Shown: in pieces, positions 50,390 through 62,557 of the stretch
Layout of the letters: every line of letters begins with the position of its first letter
Numbering within the stretch: position 1 is the stretch's first letter
From: Apostichopus japonicus
Taxonomy: Eukaryota > Echinodermata > Holothuroidea > Aspidochirotida > Stichopodidae
Length of the DNA: 64,000 nucleotides
Direction: 5' to 3'
Assembly (NCBI RefSeq): GCF_037975245.1
Contig: NC_092574.1
Span: 17,151,213-17,215,212 of the forward strand
Translations under genes and position numbers: made by a program
Notes under the pieces: generated by a model
What the model saw: only the letters and a program-made list of their open reading frames with translations
The model's database searches: none
What the model was told of the DNA's origin: nothing

Positions 50390-51267
50390 CGCCGATCGCG
50401 TAATTTTTTTTCCTAGGAGGGTTAGGGGTAATTATCATATATAGGCGTATCCAAACCCTAGCGCGTGCGTGTTACCCATAGACACTCGTTACTCATCGCT
50501 CGTTGTAATACACATGTGTGGGCCGGGTGTACGTGGGCAGTATGTACGTTGTACAACGCAATAGATCTCCGCTGTACAGTTTTACAATGCAGTTTGCCTT
50601 TTTGGCCATGGATTACCAAGTGAGAATTGAAGAAAATAAGTGAAAGAAATACAAATTAAAGCGCGATCAAATCGTCACCCTCAATATATATCATCACATA
50701 ATTATTTTTCATTTGTACAATTAAACAATGATGCAAAGCAGATAAAGTACCGAATGACTGATAGTTCATAAAAGCAGGCTTAAGTTTGTATGTAGGCCTA
50801 CTATATTAGTACCATGTACATGTTACACTTTACCGTAACATTAAAGTTTACCGTGAAGCTAGAAATACATGTAATGTAGGCTAGCAGATTAACATTAACC
50901 AAATCATTAAATTAATGTCAGTCGCGCACAATGATGACGACAGATGAAATCCGTACATTGTGTCTAAAATCTGGGTGAGAGAATTACTTAAGTAAATGCA
51001 ATTGTATCGAGTAACTTTACATCTAGGGCGAGATTCCAGCTGAAGATTGGCGCAAGGATTGTCAGTCGAACAGGTCTCCATTGTTGCACGAACGCATATA
51101 CGTATATATGTGTGCAAAACGTGAATCGCGTCGCACACACTGTATGTACGACTACTACTACTAGCTATAAACTTTATACGAGTAACACGCAAGCGCGAGG
51201 GTTTGGATACGCCTTTATATGATAATTACCCCTAACCCTCCTAGGAAAAAAAATTACGCGCGCCGAT
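50390..51267. mobile_element. 864-bp TIR transposon at the inner edge of the right arm
   Basis: Terminal inverted repeats of about 80 bp, 50397-50476 and 51181-51260, start CGCGTAATTTTTTTTCCTAGG and are nearly identical. A 7-bp direct repeat CGCCGAT flanks both ends (50390-50396 and 51261-51267). The left arm has a single copy of this site at 35476-35482 (ATCGGCG on the plus strand), so it shows the empty site. The interior has no transposase; the longest frame, on the minus strand at 50881-51192, is not recognisable. Confidence 0.75.
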
Positions 51268-51451
51268 CTATGCATGCGGTAATCATATGCACAAGTATTG
51301 TGTACAGTATATAAAAGTGAAAGGGAGGTATACGCGTAAAGAGTTGCCGGTGCGCAGGTCATCGCTGTACAGTGCACGCGCTCGACATAAAATGTAACGC
51401 CTTGTATATTACTATGGAAGACGAAAATAAATTCTGGTAAATGCTAGTGCG

Positions 51452-51584
51452 TATAGCAATTTAAGGACGTTAATATTAACAATTTCGAGGAAGCAATAAA
51501 CCTTGCGCAAGATCGTGATACGTGGCGGAGATTAATCACTGAGCATGTCGTATAGACGAGACTCAACCTACTACTACTATAGCA
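51452..51584. mobile_element. 126-bp insertion in the 5' flank of the right gene copy
   Basis: Relative to the left arm (junction near 35295), the right arm has about 126 extra bases bounded by the direct repeat TATAGCA (51452-51458 and 51578-51584); the left arm has one related copy. It lies about 260 bp upstream of the start codon. No terminal repeats or coding capacity are visible, so the class is unknown. Confidence 0.5.
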
Positions 51585-51839
51585 CATGAGCCTTTTGCGT
51601 CATATGTCCTGGTAACTTAGTAACTTACACAAAACATGGAACGCGCATATCACGCATGTTTGTTCAATATGCAATTTAATTGGTCACTTGGGCTGTGTGA
51701 CGACATACGTTATACCTGAATACATTATTCCTCGGTAACACAGCAACCGCTATATCATTAGTTGACTAGTTCAGCATTAATACGCATCGCATTGCAATCT
51801 ACGCTACTAAAGCTTACTTCTATTGGATAAATTCCTTGA

Positions 51840-54800
51840 ATGATTCGCTTCACTTCAATCCTTGGAGCGATCTTCCTCCTATTATTGGCGGAGGGACCGC
51901 GAGGTTCTGCTGCCATAACTGTCCCTGACATGTGTTTACGTGTCACTCCGGATGGGATTAGGATTCGTCTCGAGTTGAAACCATCGTTGAACGCAACCAG
52001 TAACCTCCACAAGGTGAGAGTAACTTCAACTTCCGGTCAATGTTTGTATGCAAAGTAGGTTAGGTCATGTTGGGAGGGGACGGGAGGCGCCTGCTCTGCA
52101 AGATAATAAATTTACAATTGTTTTCAGCTTACACATGTTGAAGTGCATGTTATTCATGCTGTTTGTAAGTTAAGGTCCTTTTCACCGTGTTTAAGCCTAA
52201 GTTGGTAACATAAGGTAAGCCAGACAGTCCCTTAATATTGATATATTTGATGCTGTTGATTTGCATAATCTCTTTATTTACTGTACGCAATAAACATTGT
52301 CATATAAGTTACATTATCATATTATCATGTACTGTAATGTTCTCCTTGTGTCCTTTACATTTTCATCACGTAATTCAATGTGATCATCGTTCACTTACAC
52401 ATTATCATCGTGCCTTTGTATATTATAACCGTTGAATTATATATCATTATCAACATTTGTTTTCATTATCCTTTTGGCGTTCCATACATGAGTGCCTCCT
52501 CTTGTTCCTTACTAAATAGCCGTAGAGATATAGAGTTGGATAGACACCACTTATTTCAAACTCATTATACTATCAGTATTTCCCCCAAATATGCTAGATA
52601 GTCAAGAAATACCCACTAAGGTACAAACTTGAACTGTTCAAGCAAGCAATGCATTTACTATTATAACATGTTCCGTCAACTTAATGAAACAATTACATCT
52701 GAAAAGTTTCTTAAAGTCTGGGAGTAATTATGAATGTCAGAACCCTCCCCTCCCCCACCCACTCCCAAAAAAAAGGTAACTTTTGAAAGCTTTAGAAGAC
52801 TTATAACACGATATCATTTTGAGGCCAGACTTTTATTTATTACGCTCCATCGCTTATACATTTAATTAAACAATATGCAAACAATTTAAAGACAATTTAT
52901 GAATTATCGATTGATAATTCATCACAATCAAGCATGGAAATAATTGTTTTCATGATTAAATTATCTATAATTATTTTCTTCAATTTTATCAACATTTGTG
53001 CATGCATTTGCAACAGTTGTTTGTATATTGCATGAAGGTGCGCGTGGTTGGGTTGGGGAGGGGAGAGGTAATGTACGTTGGGGTTCTTCAAAAGTATAGA
53101 TGGGAACGAATGATAAGGCCATCTATGAGTGCAAATGGTACCACGTGTTTGTATTATGGCTATCAGTATGACAGTTTCAGTTTGTCATGTTTCTCTCAAT
53201 TGTATATAGTATATTGAATCAGTGGGTACCGTGCACAGCACCTAACAACAAAGTTACATGGGCCATTGTTTATTCAAGTCAAAAGCCCAACTTGGTTCAT
53301 TGGCGCCATCCGTTGTGACTGTGTGGTGAAAGGGGAAGGGAAGGGGCGTGGCGTAGAAGGAGACCGAGGAGAGGATATAGCTTGATTTTATTCTTGTGTA
53401 TACTCACTTTATAACGTTAATAAAGTTCGTTCGTTTGTCTGTTCATTTATTCATCGATCCTTCTTCTTCTCACCCATATATCCATCTATCCTTTATTCAC
53501 TCCATTCGTTCATTCATTCATTCATTCATTCATTCATTCATTCATTCACTCATCCACTCTCTCATACATTCATTCATTCACTCACTCACTCATTCACTCA
53601 TATATTCATGCATTTTCTGACACAGGCCATTACTTTATTGTTTTCATTACTTTCTTTTGTTCATTCATTGGTCTGTGCGTTCATTTGTCTGTTCATTTAT
53701 AGATACATCCATCCATCCATCCTTGCTTCCATTCATCCATATATCTATCCATTGTTCTATGCACTTTATTCTTTCACTCACTCATTCATTCATTCACTCA
53801 CTCGTAAATTCACTCATTCATTCATTTTCTGACACCAGGCCATTACTTTAATTTTTCATTACTTCCTTCGTTCATTCATCGGTTTGTGCGTTCATTTGTC
53901 CCTTCATTTATAGATACATCCATCCTTCCTTCTATTCATCCATATCCTTCAATCCATTGTTCTATTCACTTCATTCTTTCACTCACTCATTCATTCATTT
54001 TCTGACATCAGGCCTTGGACCTTACGAATGTGAGATGTTGCAACGATCCTCGTAAGACATGTTCCCCTCCTCGACCTCTGGCTCTCTCCTTTGACAATGT
54101 TCTATCTCTTGTTCAGTATCCCATCAGACCAACGTCGGTAGGTCTTTATACTCTTTCAATCGTTTCTATCCAGCCAAACTGTTATACATCTATATAACTT
54201 TCCAAAAAGTCTATCCCTATTGTAATATACTGTATCTAATCTCTATGCTTTACATATGTACTATAGTTTGTAGTAGCACTGCGCTAATTTAGGATTTATA
54301 TATAAATGCACAAAATTATCATTCCTTAAGATATGTCTGGATGGAGGGTGAGCTAGCGCACTCTGGTAGGGCGGGGGGGGGGGGGGGTGGGCAGGGTGTT
54401 GCTTAATGGCCTTTTATTATGTTATGTTCCATCACTCAATTTCATGGTCATTATTAGCACTTTTTGCTGTTGCTCGTTGCTTCATCTTTCTTTCACCCTT
54501 ATTCACCTAAATCCTAAGATTGCAACCAACAGTTCGTACTTCTTCACATTTCGGCAAAGGGATGGGGGACGGGACTTAGTAAATGTGGTTATCATCCTTA
54601 ATATTCGTGACAAATAGCGTACTATGATTCATTGTATTTTGGTAGATGGCGGTCAACAACAGAATGAATTCGGATTTTGATTTCCGGCATGATCTGTGGT
54701 ACGTATAAAGTTGAATATGAGTATGTGATTCAAGTGCAATAGTTGCAGTACAAAGACATTACTGTTGTTTGCTTTGCCCATCCCAACCACTCACACACCC

Positions 54801-57800
54801 ACCCTGCCCCTTCATACCCCTTCAATAACGAACACTATAAAAGCCGTTTCAAATTGATATCGAGTTTGGGCTAACATTTAAAAATTATCTACAATAACAA
54901 GTTAACCGCTCTTGCACTTCAAATAGATTTCATACAATTTTTATTATTTGAACGTAGTCTTGGCAATGTTCTTGCAGGTCTATTACGATTCTATCCAAGA
55001 AATTAACTCTCCCTCGTTCCTTAACACTGACCCGGAACCCTTATTGTATTTACTGGCATGAATTCGCAATGGATAGGCCATCATTTCAAGAATAAGTCAT
55101 ATCGCTATGTTCGATTCATCATATACCGGCATTTACCAAAAAGATATCAATTTATAAGCTTATACTTCTATTTTAGAGAAAGAGAAGCTTTTGCCAGTCT
55201 GTCATATTCTTCATTTTCGTCTTTGTTATTAATTTCTTGCTTTATTTCTTTCTCTTCTCCCCCCCCCTCCCCCATCAGGTATTCTCTTTATGAGTTTGAA
55301 CAGCCATTCCTGAATCAATCCTTTGACCTCCGCTTGACCCTTGACCTACCCGACGCTGGTGCTCTGGACGTTTTTGCCCGACTAGATTTGAAACACAAAT
55401 TTAGGACTGTAAAACAAGCTGAGGTAGGTTTGGGTTGTGTGACCCGGTGCAATATGCGTGGTTTTAAGGTAATATCCCATAACAACGAATGATGAGGTCA
55501 GTCAAAATAGTTCCACATACCAGTAATAAGAACTGTTATTTGTTATTTGAGGAAATCCTGAATTTTCTTTTGTTTTTAATCTGTTTATGTTATTCGTAAA
55601 TTCCTAAGTTTTCCAAAGAAATGATTCATGTTTATCGATCAAATTGAAGTATACCACATTTTATGTTTTTATTGCTTATATGTTATATTCATTTTACTTG
55701 TAAATTTCTCTACTGTTCATATAAATACATATACTTTAAAAAAAGAAGAAGATGTACTGCACTATGGTCATAACACACGTGATAGGCACATGACCACATT
55801 CATGATTTAGAATGGTCAGGCTTGATATGACTCAAATGGTGCTTTTCTCGTGACATTTCTTCTTTAACCATTTCAATTGTTAGACAATTACGTCAGTGAG
55901 AATGCATCCACGGCCACCACTTGGTGAAGACTTCTTCAGGACCAACCAGTTTCTCCTAATTCCAGAGATGGCTGCTGATGACAACGAAAACAGACAAATA
56001 ACAGTGAGAGTGGAAATATGTTATAATATTTATTACTCAGACCTGCAAATTGTATGACATGTTCTCTTCTTTTTGTTTACATTTCATTTTAATAGGCTAC
56101 AGACAAAAGAGGTAAAGAATATCTGGGGACGAGGGAATGTAGTAGGGTGAGGGGGGGGGGCAGCAGGTGATATGTTGAAACAGCTCGATCGGAACCGGAA
56201 AGTTGAGTTGAAGCGAAGACCTGTGGACTTCACATTATTAAGTGAAAACAGTAAACCGGTTAACTTCTAACTGGTAACATGGCGCCGATATACTTCATAC
56301 GTCTTCCCTGCATCTATTGGAGTAAGATACAATTGTACAATTAATTGTTTTGAAATAACTCTTTCACTCGCTTATGAATATAGTCTACAATACAGACATG
56401 GGACATGTCGGGAATAAGGAGGGAATAGGGGCAACAATTTTCTTAAAGAAGAAGCAATATGAGTACATTTGTCAGTATAGGCCTAAGATATCTTACAATT
56501 GATTAATGGAAGGATTCTCTACGCTAGATTTTTATTAATTGCTATATTCAGGCTGACCAAAAGGAGTACTTGGTTCTCACCCAGTCACCGACCAACGATA
56601 TCCCTGACGACCCGAATTACTTTGACGAGAAATCTCAGTGCTATATTGATGTCGACCAGCTCCCGTATCCGAAACAACCATGCGTGAACTATACCATCTT
56701 ACACAGCAGTAAAATCTCGCATGACGTGTTTAGTGAGAATAGGGTATGATGTCATTGCTTTATGTTGCCTAATGAGCTCACCATATAACTTGACATAAAT
56801 ATTCAGATAAAGCAAGTTTAATCAGCACTAAGTATAATAATATTATGCTTTATAATCAACAGCTTCTCAAAAATCATTTTTAAACCTCTTTCTACAAAAC
56901 AGTTTGGACAAGCACGGAATCAGTCGACACAGTGCACTCTACACTCTTCTCATGGATCATTGACCGACCCACAGTCCATCTCACGTGACCCAAAAGATGT
57001 TGCATTCAACTCCCAAGAGTCGATCTTCCTTTCTATATCCATCGATTTTGGAAGTGGAAATAAGATCTCGCTAGCTGAGTTGCCAAATGAGATTCGGGAA
57101 CAGACCAAGATTCTGGCTGTGTTGATTCGCAATACGATGGGGGCATCCGTCAACTACATGTTAGACAATCTCATGCACGTCATATGGAGCTGCATCGCTA
57201 CAATCAGTCGAGAAGTTGATCTCCAAGTCCAACGTTTACTGGCGAATCTCGATTTGCACAAAGCGAAGTGGTTAGCTATCGTCGATGGTTATTACACCTT
57301 GAAGGATCGTCTCTGTTACGTCATTTATGTCTTTGACCTATATGTATCTACCATCAAATACATCGCTCACATCTTAGCACCATGGGTAGACTTGTGGTTA
57401 TACTTTGTTGATATGATTACCATTCATGTCGATGAGTTGTCAGCTTTCGTTCATAGCTTCTGTTATTTCGACCGGATTCCAATCGAGAAATCAATTTATC
57501 ATCGATGGAATACGACTTGGTCAACAGTTACTAGTATTGAACCTGACATGGAGACTTATCAACTGAAGGACGCCCTCTATGACATCAACAGAACCATCCT
57601 ACTGTCTGCTCTCGCCAACAGTGTTATTGGTAAGTTTATTTCTTACATTTCAGACAATAAGGTGGTTTCTTTTTATTGAAGGAGAGGTCGGGTGGGGGGG
57701 GGGGGGTTCTATTATTAAAGAAAGAAGAAACACACTTTACATGTCGTGAGTACATGTTTTGGTATTATTCCATCTCGATTTAGAGGTGGATTGATAATAA

Positions 57801-59824
57801 CCTAATGAGATGTGGAGAAGGAGCTGGTCATCGTTCATTCAAAGGAAATTGGCCAAGTCTCCATCGTCACGTGTTTATAGCCTCTAAGGAAGATGAGGTA
57901 GGCCATGCTGACGTGTAAATACTCTCTTATTTCTTTAGGCTTGGTCACCATCGTAAGCCTGCTACTCTGCCTCAAATTGACTACAACCAGGAACTCTTCT
58001 CAGCCATCTGGACGAGTTTCTTGCAATGATGTGATCGTTTCTCCAACTGACAACACTGCCTCCGTTGACCTTGGTAAGATTATTAACAACATTAAACTAA
58101 CAGGAATAATTTAGGCGCGGATCCGTGGACCCATCGACCCACACAAACAATTTAAAGCAGTAATTGGAACCCTGTGTATGTAGATTTAATTATAGACCTA
58201 ATTTATGGTTCATTTATATTTCATGTCTACAACGTTATTTTATCTTGGGGAGGCCACACACCACCCCCTGAATGGGAGTCGGCTTCGAAGACCTCATGAG
58301 GGGCTACAACCAATCCATTTCAAAATCTGCGATCCACCCCTGGAATTATGCTGTAGCCTACTATATAAAGTGGTTACGACCTACAACAAAGGTCAACGTA
58401 ACTGCGAGAACTTACTTATGTTAATGAGCTCTTTCATGAAATTAATTAATGAGATGGAATGATATAATGTCAAAAGTCATTAATAAATAAAACATGCTAG
58501 TATACTGATACCGCGATAGTAGAACTTTTAATAGTTTCTGAATTAATTTTACTACTTATATTCTATCCCAATTTCCACATGGCGTTTTGCATTTATAAAA
58601 TGGAAACAATTTTTATTTTAAATTTGGTAGACACCGATATAACAGGCGACACCGACACCGAAGAAACCGAGACATTTGTCACTCCCCTGCTGACACCGCG
58701 AGACTCATCTTCGTCAACTGGTGTAGACTTTACATGCAGGATGAAGGTCTTACTCAAAAAGTCTGCTTCTGAGGGTTGGCTCAGTCACCTAATGAAATCG
58801 AAAGACAGTGATGATATGTTGGCCAGATGTCTGTCGGAACGTGACGTCACTCTCAGCAAGTATGGCAAGAAGACACAGAGGTAATATAGAAATGTGACGC
58901 CACGATGAAGGGATGACGACAGGGTGGGGAGGGTTAAACCCAAAGGTTCCCAAATAGGTATAGATGCACATCAAATCATTGGCTCACCAACTTAACCACA
59001 CACATGCTCGTATACAGAAGTCTGATAAAACCCCTATAACTCGACTGTCGGGACCACGCTGTCGATATTCGTCAAGACCCATTGTAGTTTTTACTTGAGC
59101 AGCGTGAAGTTTGCTCTTGGGTGGACTGGGGGTTCTTTGTCACCGACTTTCTGTAATTGAGCATGTTGTAGAGTTAGTGCGAGGTGGAAAAGTGATAAAA
59201 AGGCATGTCATGTAGAAATAACTCGTTTTTCCTCCTGTGTAGCGATGCCACTGAACGTGTTTTCTTAATTGATTCTGTGCATAACGAAATATTTGTACCT
59301 TTTCTTGTAGCTCCATCATTAGTGCTAGCTACATAACAACTCTACTCCGTGACGATGACGTCAACAGTGCCTCTGGATCGGAGATGAGCAGCAATGAGAC
59401 ACTATCGACTTACTTATCAGACGATTATGACGGTTCTCTTACATCAGCCGACTTCTCATCTCACAGTCTCTCGTCCTCTTCAGCCTCCTCCGTCAGCCTC
59501 GCATCCTCATCCACTGCTTCCTCCATCAGCCTGCCTCCCTCTGCCGTCGCCATCACTGAGGCAACACTGGCCAATGGTGACGCCGCTAACATCCAACTGG
59601 ACGAGCCCACTCCTGCCGTCTCTGAATGTATCGCTGAAATAGGCAACGATATCACCGAAACCGTCAACATCGACATGCCGTTGAATCATCGCGATCTTCA
59701 CACCGAGATAACCGAACAACTAACCGGTACCGGAAATCTTCCAAACGGTCTCTTCTACCCGAATCTCGAAGAAACATTGCTTTTCCTTTCTCTTACATTG
59801 TTTAAAAATAATTTTTTTAATTGA
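51840..59824 (+). CDS. HAP2: HAP2/GCS1-like gamete membrane fusogen, intact copy
   Basis: Exons: 51840-52013, 52128-52164, 52577-52620, 54012-54137, 54646-54702, 54978-55045, 55279-55423, 55884-56003, 56552-56743, 56924-57629, 57939-58073, 58631-58880, 59311-59824; phases agree and give 855 residues (family about 700-900). Layout: signal peptide 1-25; ectodomain to about 544; one membrane helix about 545-569; Ser-rich tail of about 286 residues. HAP2 landmarks in family order: early Cys and beta strands (30-70); C94-C95-(x6)-C102 near the fusion-loop region; DPEPLLYSLYEFEQP (164-177) then SFDLRLTLDL; FLLIP (240-244); C287-x-I-x-V...QP-C301; a domain III-like segment NT...Y...C (391-411) and C452. 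HAP2 fuses gamete membranes in plants, protists and some invertebrates. Exon 3 is the weakest; an exon may be missing between 52620 and 54012. FGQARNQ could precede exon 10 if the acceptor at 56902 is used. Homology is inferred by eye from motif order. Confidence 0.65.
53500..54010. repeat. Higher-order TTCA/CTCA repeat, right arm intron 3
   Basis: Counterpart of the left-arm array: three diverged units with short TTCA and CACT runs joined by TTTCTGACA(C/T)(C/A)(A/C)GGCC segments at about 53615, 53827 and 54000. The last joint is the acceptor of exon 4. The pure tetranucleotide runs are far shorter than in the left arm. Confidence 0.8.
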
Positions 59825-59887
59825 GTGTCATGTTACATTTTTTTATTTTTTTCCAAAACCTAAAACTTATTAATCATTTTTTTTATC

Positions 59888-60060
59888 TAAAATTTATTTA
59901 CCAAAAATTTATTTACCAAAAATTTATTTACCAAAAATTTATTTACCAAAAATTTATTTACTAAAAATTTATTTACTAAAAATTTATTTACCAAAAATTT
60001 ATTTACCAAAAATTTATTTACCAAAAACTTATTTTTTTGTATGAGTCTACTATAAATAAA
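59888..60060 (+). repeat. Nine AUUUAUUUA units and polyA signal, right copy 3' UTR
   Basis: The 15-bp unit AAAAATTTATTTACC is repeated to give nine ATTTATTTA nonamers between the stop codon (59822-59824) and an AATAAA at 60055-60060. If transcribed as predicted, the whole array lies in the 3' UTR and forms a dense AU-rich element array. AU-rich elements of this type usually control mRNA decay or translation; a plain minisatellite without function is the alternative. Confidence 0.75.
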
Positions 60061-60860
60061 TTGATAAAAACTATGTTGTTTCGTGTTTTGTTCTTTTTCA
60101 TTTGTATTTTGTTATCTCACGAAATTTTGCGGCCTTATCTTCCATTATTGCTCCCTATGCCCTCTTGACCTAACTTAATAATGATTAAAGGCAAAAGTAA
60201 GTCTACAATGCACGTGGAGGCGCACAACACTTACAGAATAGCGGCACGCCTATATTAATTTCAAAGGACAATGAAGTAGGCCCAATTTAGTTTACAGAGG
60301 CATGGTCGAATTTATTATCTTTGGATGTATAAAATTGACAAAACGAGGACATTGGCCCTATGCGTCATAGTAAATTCATCCATCCATCTGTTAGAGGACC
60401 CTTCATCCATATGAAAACAGTTTTTAAACTGAGGCGTTATTAGAACGTATCCATGAGCATGTGCACACAAATGTTTTCAGGGCAGACAGAGAGAGGGCGG
60501 GAGGGGCGGGGGTCAGACCGCCGATTGTAAATGTTCTCTTCATATTGAACACCTCTAAATCTGGCCTTATAGCCTGCATGTCATCAGTATTGTCATCCAA
60601 TATGCTACCAACCAAGTAGCTATTTGTCACTATGAACTACAAGTACAACCACTCTCAAGTTCATTTCCCCAAATTGAGACATCTAGCTGTTTCCTAATTC
60701 AACAATTCCCAATGACATGGAATCACTTGAAACATATTAGCAAGTTACCAACATAAAAATGGTACAGCTATAATGGTGACATATGACTAACTGGTATATA
60801 TAATAGGCTTAAGTGCGGCTACCGTCAAGATGGTTTCGAGGGAGTTTAATTTAAACTTAA

Positions 60861-62557
60861 GGGACTACATGAAATATGAAGGGAAAAAATCATTTGATGA
60901 TACCAATTTTCCGTGAGACTTCCTTATTCAGTTGCTGTCACCATGTAAACCTATGAATATGCTTATACCTTGCAATTAATTACTGATTCTAAAATTGTCA
61001 CAAGATGATGAAAAGAGTTTTGAAACCTTGTGGTCATGTGAAGTATATGATGCTAAGCAATTACATTGGCTAAATATAGCAAAACCTCCAGGCTCTTTAC
61101 ACAACCGTTTTTTCATCAACAAATATATATTGCGTGTAACAGCACGCACGCATACTAAAGCTCCAATTGCTGCTTTGGCGATATTAATTTGTGATTGTCC
61201 CTCATATACGAGGAAATGTTCTTTTATTTGCTCAATTGGCGCTCCATATTTTGAAAGGCCTAAGATAGATAAGGGATTCAAGGGATTCCCCTGGCCTAAA
61301 ATTGATTATTGATTGCCTATGTTGGTCTTTCTCAAGAGGCAATACTGACGGCCAAAGAAATTTAACAGTTAATTTCTTTGCAAATACATTACATGTTATA
61401 CAACGTGCCGAATTGTACAGGTCTGGTTTAGCAGTGCGCTGCATTTTATTTTCATGAGTAGCCTAAGTCTTCGTTAGGCCTAGCCTTCGTTTATTAGGTC
61501 CGCCTGACATTAGGCTAGCCTAGGCCTAGACTTCTTACTCTGGAAGCCCTTTCCCTCGCCTAATGGGTATTTTACAGCAACAACTTTAACACCTTTGTGA
61601 AACCAAGGAGTGGCTCAGTCACAGTGAACCAAGTATAATTAGGCCTAGTCCTTGTTCTTATTTTGAGAACCACACAACATTTAATGTTGGGAGTTTTCAT
61701 AAACATGACAAACTCAGATCTGTTCTGGGGTGGAGGGGCAGTTGCAGTGGTGATACTGATAGAGCCTGTCAACAGAGATTAATGAAAAGGTTTGAAAGTG
61801 GTAAGGTCACTGAGCCTCAGATCTGACGTGGAGGCTCAGTTGCAGTGGGGCTGTACAGGTTTCATTTTAAGAATGACATACAGTAACAGTCATAACATGA
61901 AAGTTTTCATACAAATGACATTGTCTGAGACTGAGCCTCCATACCGAGGTGGAGGTGCTTGTGAAAGTGGTGATACTGATTGAGTCCAAAACTATGGTAG
62001 TTTAATGTTGACTGCATGTACAGAGAATATTACATAACAATGTTTAAGTCCACTGAGGCTCCATCCTATAGTATTGTGGAGGTGCAGTGAGGAATCACAT
62101 TGGCGGGGTATTCTCCTTAAATTGAGTTACAGCCTACCAAAAGGGAGGCGTATATGTTGTGTTCTAACGCTTAATTTGAGTTCAGTGACATTTTTATTGT
62201 TTGAACCATGATATGACTCAGCCTAGCATAGCTCATAGTACTCATCGAACTAAAATTCTCAAAATAGAAGAAAGCATTGTCAAGAAACTTACTGTAAATT
62301 AATGCCATTTGGATGTATTTCTGTGGCTGATTTGAATTTCAATGTGGACCTAGCCTAGGCCTCTATAGCCTAAGTCTGTTTCTTTTATTCACTTTAATCT
62401 GCTTATTTTACCATAGCCTAAGTCAAGAAGCAATAAGAACAAACTTTTGACAACAAATTTGTGAAATATTTAACAGTCCATCAGTGGGTTGGTTGCAACC
62501 ATTGGACGATATGAGACATTGTCTCATGTCACATTCTTTCTTTCTCCCACCTGACAG
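60861..62557. other. DNA between the right arm and DHX9
   Basis: Beyond the right-arm edge. It presumably includes the DHX9 promoter and an upstream untranslated exon, which I could not place. A diverged tandem family (listed separately) covers 61.69-62.1 kb. Frequent AGGCCTA words (61440-61530) give a repetitive look. Confidence 0.4.
61690..62100. repeat. Diverged tandem repeat with GAGCCTC...GTGGAGG cores
   Basis: At least four cores near 61715, 61810, 61928 and 62053, each with an (A/C)TGAG(C/G)CTC(C/A) word and a GTGGAGG word about 15 bp later. TTTTCATA(A/C)A(C/A)ATGACA occurs near 61694 and 61903. Spacing is about 95-125 bp. No coding role is visible. Confidence 0.5.

Larger units (their letters stand above)
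51260..60860. repeat. Right arm of large inverted segmental duplication
   Basis: Inverse match to 25530-35485. It keeps the open gene copy. Differences include a 126-bp insertion in the 5' flank (51459-51584), a much shorter TGAG-type array in intron 3, and many small indels in introns. Confidence 0.9.

Noticed and set aside
50881-51192. 103-codon minus-strand frame inside the 864-bp element
   Set aside because: No transposase motifs such as DDE-like residues or BED finger; most likely non-coding interior of a non-autonomous element.
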